Of a stretch of DNA of 50,444 nucleotides, positions 23,522 to 31,202 are shown in pieces; position 1 is the first letter of the stretch; the number at the start of each line of letters is the position of its first letter. Position numbers and translations under genes: made by a program. Location of the stretch: positions 1 to 50,444 of the forward strand of contig CAYJGB010000014.1 in the NCBI GenBank assembly GCA_964369405.1, in the 5' to 3' direction. Under the pieces are notes generated by a model. It did not search any database, was not told the DNA's origin, and worked only from the letters and a program-made list of their open reading frames with translations. Source of the DNA: CAYJFG01 sp964369405 (GTDB taxonomy: Bacteria; Bacillota; Clostridia; Oscillospirales; Acutalibacteraceae).

Positions 23522-24664
23522 ATGAATATTTTTCAAGAAGTTTTAAATGCAATTGTTGGACTTTATAACGATTCTGGTCTAGTATCTTTAGCTTGGCAGA
23601 ATTATGTTATGATTGGTATTTCTTGTGTGCTATTATTTTTAGCAATAAAAAAACAATATGAACCATTACTACTTTTACCAATAGCGTTTGGGATGTTGTT
23701 AGTAAATTTATTCCCTGCAATTATGGCAAGCCCTGGAACAGAAAATGGTGGATTATTTTGGTACTTATATCAAGGTGTAAAATTAGGTATTTACCCTCCT
23801 CTTATCTTCTTAGGAGTAGGTGCTATGACTGACTTTGGACCTCTTATCGCTAATCCTAAAAGCTTTATCTTAGGTGCGGCTGCTCAAATTGGTATCTTTG
23901 TTACATTCTTTGGTGCAGTTTTGTTAGGGTTTACTACTCAAGAAGCAGGCTCAATTGCTATTATTGGTGGTGCTGATGGCCCGACTGCTCTATATACAAC
24001 AGCTATTTTAGCACCTCATTTACTAGGTCCAATCGCTGTTGCAGCATATTCATATATGGCTCTAGTTCCAATTATTCAACCACCTATCATGAGAGCTTTA
24101 ACTACTAAAAAAGAGCGTATGGTTGTTATGAAACAACTTAGACCAGTTTCTAAATTAGAAAAAATTATGTTCCCAGTAATCGTTACTATTTTAGTTGCTA
24201 TCTTATTACCAGACGCTACCCCATTAGTAGGTATGTTGATGCTTGGTAACTTGTTTAGAGTAAGTGGTGTTGTAGATAGAATATTTAAAGCATCTCAAAA
24301 TGAGCTTATGAATATAGTAACTATTCTTTTAGGTGTAACTGTTGGTGCGACTGCTACAGGTACAGTGTTCCTAAGTTTAGATACAATTAAAATTATTGGA
24401 TTAGGACTACTTGCTTTCTGTGTAGGTACTGCATTTGGTGTACTATTCGGAAAACTGATGTATGTTATTACTAAAGGTAAAGTTAACCCGCTTATTGGCT
24501 CAGCTGGTGTATCGGCTGTACCAATGGCTGCTAGAGTATCACAAAAAGTTGGACAACAAGAAAATCCGGCAAACTTCTTATTAATGCATGCTATGGGACC
24601 TAATGTAGCTGGTGTAATTGGTTCTGCTGTTGCAGCTGGTGTCCTTATAAGTGTTTTAGCATAA
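23522..24664 (+). CDS. oadB: Sodium ion-translocating decarboxylase beta subunit
   Basis: The integral membrane subunit (380 residues, about nine to eleven hydrophobic segments) that decarboxylates carboxybiotin and exports Na+. The motifs IFLGVGAMTDFGPLIANP, IAIIGGADGPTALY (with the key Asp) and NPLIGSAGVSAVPMAARV are the conserved OadB/MmdB/GcdB signatures. Its peripheral partners (carboxyltransferases and biotin carrier) are encoded at 3.1-6.3 kb on the other strand. A terminator follows at 24741. Confidence 0.95.
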   Translation: MNIFQEVLNAIVGLYNDSGLVSLAWQNYVMIGISCVLLFLAIKKQYEPLLLLPIAFGMLLVNLFPAIMASPGTENGGLFWYLYQGVKLGIYPPLIFLGVGAMTDFGPLIANPKSFILGAAAQIGIFVTFFGAVLLGFTTQEAGSIAIIGGADGPTALYTTAILAPHLLGPIAVAAYSYMALVPIIQPPIMRALTTKKERMVVMKQLRPVSKLEKIMFPVIVTILVAILLPDATPLVGMLMLGNLFRVSGVVDRIFKASQNELMNIVTILLGVTVGATATGTVFLSLDTIKIIGLGLLAFCVGTAFGVLFGKLMYVITKGKVNPLIGSAGVSAVPMAARVSQKVGQQENPANFLLMHAMGPNVAGVIGSAVAAGVLISVLA

Positions 24665-24740
24665 AAATTGTTGAAAATCATTTAATTAGAGGTATTGCTT
24701 ATATAAAATATTTATATTGTGACTAATTATTTAAAATTTA

Positions 24741-24782
24741 CACATTTAATTCCTTAAAAGAATTAAATGTGTTCTTTTTATT
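24741..24782 (+). terminator. Rho-independent terminator of oadGB
   Basis: A perfect 12-bp stem CACATTTAATTC/GAATTAAATGTG with a 7-base loop, then TTCTTTTTA. Confidence 0.82.
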
Positions 24783-24826
24783 GTTATTATATTGTAGTGT
24801 GTATTTTATTTTGGAGGGGTATTTAA

Positions 24827-25597
24827 GTGAAACGTGAAAATATTACAGTTAGCGAAATATTAAAAGTTATTTTATCACATATTAAATTGATTATAGTTAT
24901 TACTTTAGTAGCAGGGATATTGGCATTTTTATATGCTGAATATATGATTACACCTTTGTATACTACTTCTACTTTGCTTTATGTGACAAACTCAGATGAA
25001 TTACCAGGAGAAGATGAGGATACTGAAACCGACAATAGTTCAGATAATAAAACTGGTGCAAACGATATTTCGATTTCGGAAAAAATCGCTTCGGTATGCG
25101 TAACGTTGTTTAGAACTGACCTTATGATGCAAGATTTAATTGATTATTTAGATTTAGAAATGTCTACTGGTGCACTTAAAAGTATGATTAGTGTTGGCGC
25201 TTTAGACGAAACGCAATTTATTAGTTTCAGTGTTACTAGCACTGACCCTGAGTTTGCCACAGAAATAGCCAATGCATTACCATATGCTGCCGAAGAAACA
25301 TATAAAAGAATTTTTCCTTATGGTAGTATTATAGTAGCTGATAGTGCAACTGTCCCATCAGTACCATCATATCCAAATGTAAGGAGTCAAGTGATGCAAG
25401 GTTTATTGATTGGACTAGTATTATCGTTAATATTATCATTTGTTATAGAAATTGTTAATACTACTGTTAAGCCTAGTGATGATTTATATAAATTATATAA
25501 TATACCTGTATTTGCTAAAATACCTGATATAGATATGGATTCAAAGAGAAAAAATCGTAATAAAAGAGTAATTGTTTCTAACGATAATAACTCTTAA
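24827..25597 (+). CDS. Wzz/CapA-type chain-length regulator (BY-kinase activator)
   Basis: 256 residues with two membrane helices (about 16-37 and 188-212) around an extracytoplasmic loop. This is the layout of Firmicutes YveK/CapA proteins, which activate tyrosine kinases and control polysaccharide chain length. The Wzz features are the N-terminal ISEILKVILSHIK-type lead, EYMITPLYTTSTLLYV after the first helix and PSVPSYPNVRSQVMQGLLIG before the second. The Asp/Glu-rich insert (about 60-85) is unusual. The start is GTG with GGAGGGG 7 bp upstream; part of this site is complementary to the candidate small RNA. The kinase gene follows 26 bp later. Confidence 0.85.
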   Translation: MKRENITVSEILKVILSHIKLIIVITLVAGILAFLYAEYMITPLYTTSTLLYVTNSDELPGEDEDTETDNSSDNKTGANDISISEKIASVCVTLFRTDLMMQDLIDYLDLEMSTGALKSMISVGALDETQFISFSVTSTDPEFATEIANALPYAAEETYKRIFPYGSIIVADSATVPSVPSYPNVRSQVMQGLLIGLVLSLILSFVIEIVNTTVKPSDDLYKLYNIPVFAKIPDIDMDSKRKNRNKRVIVSNDNNS

Positions 25598-25623
25598 AAA
25601 CTTTGAGGAGGGTGACTTTTAGT

Positions 25624-26334
25624 ATGAATAATAAAAGAAAAGAAAAAATTATTGCAGAAAACACTAAAAGTGTTATTACAGATAATACTCGTTTTCCAGT
25701 TGTTGAGGCATATAAGCTTGCTAGAACAAATTTAATGTTTGCAATGGCAGCTAGCGATAAGAAGGTTTTAGCTGTTACAAGTTGGGCAAAGTCAGATGGT
25801 AAAAGTACAGTTGCTAGTAATATATCTATTTCGTTATCTAAATTAGGAAAAAAAATATTGTTAATTGATGCAGATTTACGTAGACCTAATGTAAATAATT
25901 TGCTTAAAGTAAATAACGATTTAGGTTTATCTGACATATTAGGTAAGTTTAAAAATTTTAACGATGTAGTTAAAAGAGATGTTCTACCTAATTTAGATGT
26001 AGTGACGTCTGGAGTAATACCACCAAATCCATCAGAGTTGTTGGGTTCAACTGCCATGAAAAAGATTGTTGAAGCAGAGTCGGAATTTTATGATTACATT
26101 GTAATAGACACCCCACCAATAGGTTTAGTGAGTGATGCTATTATGATTAAAGATTTAATTGCAGGATTTTTATTTGTAATTAAAGAGCGTTCAACAACAC
26201 ATGGAGATATAGAGAAAATAATGCAAACAATCAAAATTGCAGATTCAAATATATTAGGTTTTGTACAAGTTGATTGTGATTTACGTAGAAGTAAATCTAA
26301 GAATAAAAAAGGTTATGAAGATTATTATATGTAG
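25624..26334 (+). CDS. Bacterial tyrosine kinase, CpsD/CapB family
   Basis: A cytoplasmic BY-kinase of 236 residues activated by the preceding membrane protein. Walker A is SWAKSDGKST (about 53-62; the usual form is S-x-P-G-E-G-K-S/T, so the first half deviates), Walker A' is IDADLRRP (81-88) and Walker B is YIVIDTPP. The C-terminus ends GYEDYYM, a short tyrosine cluster suited to autophosphorylation. The start at ATG 25624 follows GAGGAGGG; an in-frame TTG lies 21 bp upstream. No polysaccharide synthesis genes adjoin the pair, so its target is probably elsewhere. Confidence 0.9.
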   Translation: MNNKRKEKIIAENTKSVITDNTRFPVVEAYKLARTNLMFAMAASDKKVLAVTSWAKSDGKSTVASNISISLSKLGKKILLIDADLRRPNVNNLLKVNNDLGLSDILGKFKNFNDVVKRDVLPNLDVVTSGVIPPNPSELLGSTAMKKIVEAESEFYDYIVIDTPPIGLVSDAIMIKDLIAGFLFVIKERSTTHGDIEKIMQTIKIADSNILGFVQVDCDLRRSKSKNKKGYEDYYM

Positions 26335-26402
26335 TGAAAGTATATACATTGTTTTGATGTAAAAGTTTAATCTATGATAACTGTGATATAATGAAATTTA
26401 AA

Positions 26403-26440
26403 GCAATATGAGGTTATAATACCACATATTGCTTTTTTAC
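26403..26440 (+). terminator. Rho-independent terminator after the BY-kinase
   Basis: GCAATATGAGGT pairs with ACCACATATTGC (one mismatch), followed by six T. Confidence 0.78.
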
Positions 26441-26456
26441 GTTAAAAAACAAGATA

Positions 26457-26488
26457 CAAACCCGTTCGTTGTGAATAGGGTTTTTCTT
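26457..26488 (+). terminator. Second weak terminator-like hairpin
   Basis: AAACCC pairs with GGGTTT and TTC with GAA inside it, followed by a T-rich tail. It is much weaker than the hairpin just before it. Confidence 0.4.
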
Positions 26489-26654
26489 CGTTTGCAAGAG
26501 TTGTTAGAATTGATAAAAAGTTGTGTTAAACGTCTATCGAGCGATATAATAGCTATTGTTTTACGTGTTTAAGGTCAGATGATTTTAAGCAAAAACAAGA
26601 AATATTAAATTGTATTTTTTTGTTTTGCATCTATCAGAGGTGCTAGCAAATTTA

Positions 26655-26757
26655 AAATGTTAACAAAATATTAACAAATTATCACTTGAAAACGATTACA
26701 AATTTGTAAAAATATTGTTAATAAAGAGTTTGATTTATTAATATTTTGTTAACATTT
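26655..26757. repeat. Nested inverted repeat centred on the cre-like site
   Basis: A perfect 20-bp inverted repeat (26655-26674 and 26738-26757, core GTTAACAAAATATTAA) encloses an inner pair, ATTAACAA (26670-26677) and TTGTTAAT (26715-26722), and ACAAATT/AATTTGT around the centre. It lies about 180 bp upstream of the transporter promoter. Apart from it and the promoter, the gap 26489-26974 holds no recognisable gene. Confidence 0.6.
26687..26700. promoter_or_regulatory. cre-like / LacI-family operator
   Basis: TGAAAACGATTACA matches the catabolite-responsive consensus TGWAARCGYTWNCW at all but one position. CcpA or a MalR-type LacI regulator could bind. Position far upstream of the promoter suggests looping or activation rather than simple blocking. 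Confidence 0.45.
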
Positions 26758-26850
26758 AAGTGTTTTGTCTAAAATTATAAATATATTTTGAAAAATTAAA
26801 TCGTTTTTTTGTTTATTATACATAATCTTTTTTATATTAATAAAAAAGAG

Positions 26851-26879
26851 TTGAACTTGAATTTTTGATAATATATAAT
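26851..26879 (+). promoter_or_regulatory. Promoter of the first CUT1 transporter operon
   Basis: TTGAAC (26851-26856) and TATAAT (26874-26879), 17-bp spacing, about 95 bp before the start codon. Confidence 0.6.
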
Positions 26880-26974
26880 AGGTAACAGTGAATTTTGAAG
26901 GGGAAATATAGCTCGTTTATTTTCTCCCAAAAATCAATCTTTAAAAATTATTTTATATGAAAGGGAAGAGAATT

Positions 26975-28360
26975 ATGTTTAAGTCTACAAAAACTAAAGT
27001 TGTAGCGTTAGTGTTATCATTAACACTAGTTTTAATTTCAGGTTACTCCTTAGGTTCTGTATCTAATGATGAAGCTATGGTGTACATTTTAAATTATAAA
27101 CCGGAAATACATAGTCAACTTGATGCTATAGCAAAAAAATATGAGGAGGAAACTGGAGTAGTTGTAAAAGTTACAACAGCAGCGTCTGGTCAATATCAAC
27201 AAACGCTTACATCAGAGATAGTTAAAAAAGATGCACCAACTATTTTTCAAATCAACGGACCTGTAGATTATAGTACTTGGCATGAATATTGTGCTGATTT
27301 AAGTGATACGCAGTTTTATAATATGCTTACTGAAGGTGGAAAAGATTTAACTATTGATGGTGATGATGGTGGCGTATATGGTATTCCTTATACTGTTGAA
27401 GCATACGGAATTATATATAATGATGCTATAATGCAAAAATATTTTGCTAGTAAGAACAAATCAACAGAATTTAACTCAGTAGATGAGATTAAAGGTTTTG
27501 ACGATTTAAAAGCAGTTACTGAAGATATGACATTACTTAAAGATGAATTAGGCATAGAAGGAGTGTTTGCTTCTACATCTATGGCTGAGGGCAATATGTG
27601 GAGATGGCAAGCACATTTATTAAATCTTCCACTATACTACGAATTTTCTGAAGGCGGACAAGATGCACTTGATGTAGGTTTAGAAAAAAGTAGTATCGAC
27701 TTTGAATATAACCAAAATTTTAAAAACATATTCGACTTATATACTGATAATTCTATTACAGATAAAAATAAACTATCTTCAAAAACAGTAGATGACTCTA
27801 TGTCTGAATTTGCACTTGGTAAAGTAGCTATGGTACAAAACGGTAACTGGAGTTGGGGTCAAATTAGTGGTATAGATGGAAACACTACTAAAATGGAAGA
27901 CGTTAAGTTTATGCCGATTTACACTGGTGTAGATGGCGAAGAAAACCAAGGTGTTTGTATAGGTACAGAAAGTTATTATTGTATCAATAGCCAAGTAAGT
28001 CAAGAAAAACAACAAGCATCATTAGACTTTTTAACTTGGTTGTTCTCTAGCGAAGAGGGTAAAAAAGTTGTTTCAGAAGAGTTTGGATTTATTACTCCTT
28101 TTAACACTTTTGATGCAGATGAAATACCTCAAGATAACCTTTCACAAGAAATTATAAAATATTCAACTCAAAGTGAACCAGACACTTATTATCCAGAATG
28201 GGTACATATTATTTATCCTAGCGAAGCATTTAAAAATGATGTGGGTTCTAGTTTGTTAGAATATGTACAAGACCAAAAGACTTGGGATGAAGTAGTGCAA
28301 GATGTCATAAATTCGTGGAGCGAAGAATGTGCTGCTACTAAGCGTACTGATGGTGGATAA
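26975..28360 (+). CDS. Sugar ABC transporter substrate-binding protein (copy 1), lipobox Cys lost
   Basis: An extracellular solute-binding protein family 1 (MalE-like) component of a CUT1 importer, probably for maltodextrins by context. After the signal sequence it shows the typical start VYILNYKPEIHSQLDAIAKK, then APTIFQINGP, GVYGIPYTVEAYGIIYND and SMSEFALGKVAMVQNGNW. It is closely related to 47056-48438. The expected lipobox reads LISGY, with Tyr24 (TAC, 27044-27046) in place of the lipid-carrying Cys. ATG 26975 is chosen because AAGGGAAGAG lies just before it; the upstream ATG at 26957 has no such site. The two permease genes follow, but no ATPase gene. Confidence 0.88.
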   Translation: MFKSTKTKVVALVLSLTLVLISGYSLGSVSNDEAMVYILNYKPEIHSQLDAIAKKYEEETGVVVKVTTAASGQYQQTLTSEIVKKDAPTIFQINGPVDYSTWHEYCADLSDTQFYNMLTEGGKDLTIDGDDGGVYGIPYTVEAYGIIYNDAIMQKYFASKNKSTEFNSVDEIKGFDDLKAVTEDMTLLKDELGIEGVFASTSMAEGNMWRWQAHLLNLPLYYEFSEGGQDALDVGLEKSSIDFEYNQNFKNIFDLYTDNSITDKNKLSSKTVDDSMSEFALGKVAMVQNGNWSWGQISGIDGNTTKMEDVKFMPIYTGVDGEENQGVCIGTESYYCINSQVSQEKQQASLDFLTWLFSSEEGKKVVSEEFGFITPFNTFDADEIPQDNLSQEIIKYSTQSEPDTYYPEWVHIIYPSEAFKNDVGSSLLEYVQDQKTWDEVVQDVINSWSEECAATKRTDGG

Positions 28361-28403
28361 TTTTTCACAAATAATTTAAATATATTTGAAAGAAGGGTGT
28401 CTT

Positions 28404-29243
28404 ATGCAAAAATCGATTAAAAAGTGTTTTCCTATTTTAGTATTGCCTACATTATTCGCGTTTATTGTAGCTTTTATTGTACCATTTATTATGGGCATAT
28501 ACTTATCCTTTAATGAGTTTGTTACAATTACAAACTTAAAGTGGGTAGGCTTTGATAACTACGTTAAAGCGTTTACTGATTCTCAGTTTTTATATTCTTT
28601 ATTTTTTACAGTGCTGTTTACAGTTGTTTCTATAATCACTATTAACTTACTTGCTTTTGTGCTAGCGATGTTACTTACAAAAGCATTAAAAGCTACTAAT
28701 TTCTTTAGAGCAACTTTCTTTATGCCAAACTTAATTGGTGGTATCGTTTTAGGTTACATATGGTTACTTATAATTAATGGTGTATTAGGTTTGTTTGATG
28801 TTACTATTACTTATGACCCTGCTTATGGATTTTGGGGGCTTGTAATTCTTATGAACTGGCAACTTGTAGGTTATATGATGATAATTTATATTGCAGGTAT
28901 TCAAAATATACCTGAAGAATTGTCTGAAGCTGCCGATATGGACGGTGCTAATAAATGGCAAAAATTATTTAAGATAACTATTCCTCAAGTAATGCCTTCA
29001 ATAACTATTTGTACGTTCTTAACGCTTACAAATTCATTTAAATTGTATGACCAAAACTTGGCACTTACAAGTGGTGCGCCAGACCATAAGACTCAAATGC
29101 TTGCATTGAATATTGTTGATACATTCTACAATAGACCTGGTTGGCAAGGTGTTGGTCAGGCTAAGGCAGTTATATTCTTTTTGATTGTAGCTATAATTGC
29201 TTTTACACAATTATACTTAACTAAGCGTAAGGAGGATAAATAG
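28404..29243 (+). CDS. Sugar ABC transporter permease, MalF type (copy 1)
   Basis: An inner membrane permease of the CUT1 family: 279 residues, six hydrophobic segments, with the EAA loop EAADMDGANKWQKLFKI (about 175-191) that docks an ATPase. It starts at ATG 28404 after AGAAGGG; an in-frame TTG 18 bp upstream is a poor start. It lacks the long periplasmic loop of enterobacterial MalF, as is usual in Firmicutes. It is very similar to 48544-49386, including long near-identical DNA stretches. It works with the next gene as the transmembrane pair. Confidence 0.92.
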   Translation: MQKSIKKCFPILVLPTLFAFIVAFIVPFIMGIYLSFNEFVTITNLKWVGFDNYVKAFTDSQFLYSLFFTVLFTVVSIITINLLAFVLAMLLTKALKATNFFRATFFMPNLIGGIVLGYIWLLIINGVLGLFDVTITYDPAYGFWGLVILMNWQLVGYMMIIYIAGIQNIPEELSEAADMDGANKWQKLFKITIPQVMPSITICTFLTLTNSFKLYDQNLALTSGAPDHKTQMLALNIVDTFYNRPGWQGVGQAKAVIFFLIVAIIAFTQLYLTKRKEDK

Positions 29244-29247
29244 TAAT

Positions 29248-30132
29248 ATGAATACTAAAACTAGTAATGAAATAAATGTTAAAAAAGTTAAAAAGATTAG
29301 AAAAAAATCAAGTACTTCTGATAAAATTAAAATAGCTATACTTTCAGTAGTGTCTCTTATTGTTTTAGCTCCAATATTTTTAGTGGTTATGAACGCATTT
29401 AAAGGCAAGCTTTATGTTAGCGATAACCCATTTGCTTTACCTAATTCAGAATCTTTTGTAGGTTTTAAAAACTTTATTGAAGGTGCTCAAAAAATCGATT
29501 TTTTACATGCTTTTGGTGTAACTTTATGGATTACTGTTGTATCTGTTGTAGTAATCGTTTTGTGTACCTCAATGCTATCTTGGTTTATTGTAAGGGTAGA
29601 TGCTTGGTATTCAAAAGTTTTATATATATTGTGTGCGTTTTCTATGATTGTACCTTTCCAAATGGTTATGTTCCCTGTTACTATAGTAGCTGACCATTTA
29701 AATATGGAAAATATGCTTGGTATGGTAATCTTATACTTAGGATTTGGTGCTGGTTTATCTGTATTTATATTTACAGGATTTTTGAAAAGCGTTCCTTTAG
29801 CCCTTGAAGAAGCGGCTATGATTGACGGTTGTGGACCACTTAGAACATTTTTCTTAATAGTGTTCCCAGTGTTAAAGCCTACAGCTATAACAATTGCTAT
29901 ACTAAATGCTATGTGGATTTGGAACGACTACTTATTACCATCTTTAATCTTACCAGGAGAACAACGCACAATTTCTGTTGCTGTTCAGTATTTAAAAGGT
30001 GGATACGGTTCTATTGATATGGCTCAAATGATGGCTATGTTAGTGCTTGCAATTATACCAATAATAACATTCTTCTTATTAGCGCAAAAACATATAATTA
30101 AAGGTGTAGTAGCAGGTTCAGTTAAAGGATAA
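29248..30132 (+). CDS. Sugar ABC transporter permease, MalG type (copy 1)
   Basis: The second CUT1 permease (294 residues, six membrane segments), with a Lys/Arg-rich cytoplasmic N-terminus (about 10-28) and EAA loop EEAAMIDGCGPLRTFFL. The C-terminus GVVAGSVKG is the conserved MalG-type ending. It begins 4 bp after the MalF-type stop. The nearest homologue in the window is 49386-50255. No ATPase gene follows; a shared MsmX-type ATPase from elsewhere is the usual Firmicutes solution. Confidence 0.92.
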   Translation: MNTKTSNEINVKKVKKIRKKSSTSDKIKIAILSVVSLIVLAPIFLVVMNAFKGKLYVSDNPFALPNSESFVGFKNFIEGAQKIDFLHAFGVTLWITVVSVVVIVLCTSMLSWFIVRVDAWYSKVLYILCAFSMIVPFQMVMFPVTIVADHLNMENMLGMVILYLGFGAGLSVFIFTGFLKSVPLALEEAAMIDGCGPLRTFFLIVFPVLKPTAITIAILNAMWIWNDYLLPSLILPGEQRTISVAVQYLKGGYGSIDMAQMMAMLVLAIIPIITFFLLAQKHIIKGVVAGSVKG

Positions 30133-30160
30133 AATTTGTATTAAATAATGATAAATTATA

Positions 30161-30206
30161 GAGCTGTTGCAAATGTGAAGATATTTGCAACAGCTCATTT
30201 AGTTTT
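30161..30206 (+). terminator. Rho-independent terminator of the first transporter operon
   Basis: A perfect 14-bp stem GAGCTGTTGCAAAT/ATTTGCAACAGCTC with an 8-base loop and a moderately T-rich tail. Confidence 0.8.
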
Positions 30207-30243
30207 GTATAGATGTAGGTATAAAATTAGATGTAGTGCTTTC

Positions 30244-30409
30244 TACGGACGACCACCTATTCAAATCTTTGATTTGAATGAATAGGCAGAAATTATTTTG
30301 AGGGTGATTATTGTATTGTGGTAATCTGTGTTTGTGGTGTTTTGAGTTGCTAGGGATTAGTAATTTCTGCCTTGCTAGCAAAACGTAGTTTTGCTGGTGG
30401 TCGTCCGTA
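30244..30409. repeat. 166-bp palindromic element foldable into a four-way junction
   Basis: Outer arms TACGGACGACCACC (30244-30257) and GGTGGTCGTCCGTA (30396-30409) are perfect complements. Inside lie a perfect 9-bp hairpin with a 3-base loop (30259-30279), an 11-bp stem GGCAGAAATTA/TAATTTCTGCC (30285-30295, 30361-30371) closing a 65-base G/T-rich loop, and a perfect 8-bp hairpin with a 3-base loop (30377-30395). Together they make a symmetric cloverleaf or cruciform. It lies between two terminators and has no convincing coding frame. It could be a non-autonomous mobile element, a structured RNA or a protein-bound DNA cruciform. Confidence 0.75.
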
Positions 30410-30432
30410 AATTCAAACTACGAATAAAAAAT

Positions 30433-30488
30433 AACCTTACCTTAATACTATGACAATTGTAGTCGGTATTAAGATAAGGTTTTGTTTT
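30433..30488. terminator. Bidirectional terminator
   Basis: AACCTTACCTTAATAC pairs with GTATTAAGATAAGGTT (one mismatch). T-rich flanks lie on both strands, and it would end the minus-strand lipoprotein/kinase transcript. Confidence 0.75.
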
Positions 30489-30497
30489 TAATCAATT

Positions 30498-31181
30498 TTA
30501 GAAAATTATATCATCATCAATAACTTCGCTAATTGCTTCTGGGTCGTCTTCTTCGTCTGAATCTTCATCTGCTTTTGTTGTTGTTTCTTCTGTGTCTGCT
30601 TTCTTTGTAGTAGTTTCTTCTACTTCTTGCTCAGTTGCTTTTGTAGTTTCGTCTTCTTCAGACTCTTCTTTTTTGATTTTATCTATTTGCTCTTGTAATA
30701 ACTTTTCTATTGTTTCTTCTGACATATCATCTGCTTGCCCTATTTCTTCATAAGAGATAAAATATGTTCTAAAAGTTCCATCTGGTTGCTCTATTGTTAC
30801 ATAGTATCCAAACATAGTAACTTCAAGTATTTCGTCACTACCTTCTAACTTAACTTCAACATCATACTTTGCTACAAAACCCTCATCAAAATTATATATG
30901 ACTGGGTTGTCAAATTCTGTGCTTTCTACTAAGTCATTATCTTCAAAACTTTCTTCAATTTGCTCTCTTCCTACTCTAGATACTGCGTTGTTTTCAGCTT
31001 CTGCTTTAGTGTCACCGTCATCATAGTAATCTAAATCTAGACTAGGATACGTATCTTCTACCTTAGTTTCTGTACTTTGCGTTGGTTGCGTGTCACCATC
31101 TGAACTATCACAAGCTGTAAACATCAACATACTACTAGCCATAACTACAACTAGTGCAATATAAATTATTTTTTTCATCAT
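30498..31181 (-). CDS. Hypothetical lipoprotein with acidic Thr/Glu tail
   Basis: 227 residues. A lipoprotein signal peptide with lipobox FTAC (Cys about residue 24) is followed by an acidic folded segment (about 75-150, EGFVAKYDVEVKLEGSDEILEVTMFG) and a low-complexity tail of Glu/Thr/Lys-rich near repeats (EETTTKKADTEETTTK). No known family is recognised. It begins 21 bp after the sensor kinase gene, so the two are probably co-transcribed; it could be an accessory or sensed protein of the kinase, but that is only context. Confidence 0.72.
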   Translation of the reverse strand: MMKKIIYIALVVVMASSMLMFTACDSSDGDTQPTQSTETKVEDTYPSLDLDYYDDGDTKAEAENNAVSRVGREQIEESFEDNDLVESTEFDNPVIYNFDEGFVAKYDVEVKLEGSDEILEVTMFGYYVTIEQPDGTFRTYFISYEEIGQADDMSEETIEKLLQEQIDKIKKEESEEDETTKATEQEVEETTTKKADTEETTTKADEDSDEEDDPEAISEVIDDDIIF

Positions 31182-31202
31182 ATAAACCTCCTAAGATTTA
31201 AC

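Noticed and set aside
24827..26334. Start of a capsule synthesis locus
   Set aside because: Only the Wzz-like and BY-kinase genes are present; two terminator-like hairpins and then a sugar transporter follow, without glycosyltransferases, Wzx or Wzy.
30199..30381. A 60-codon minus-strand frame across the palindromic element
   Set aside because: It runs through both side hairpins and the outer arm, has no ribosome binding site and an amino-acid composition explained by the C/A-rich strand; the palindrome is the better explanation.
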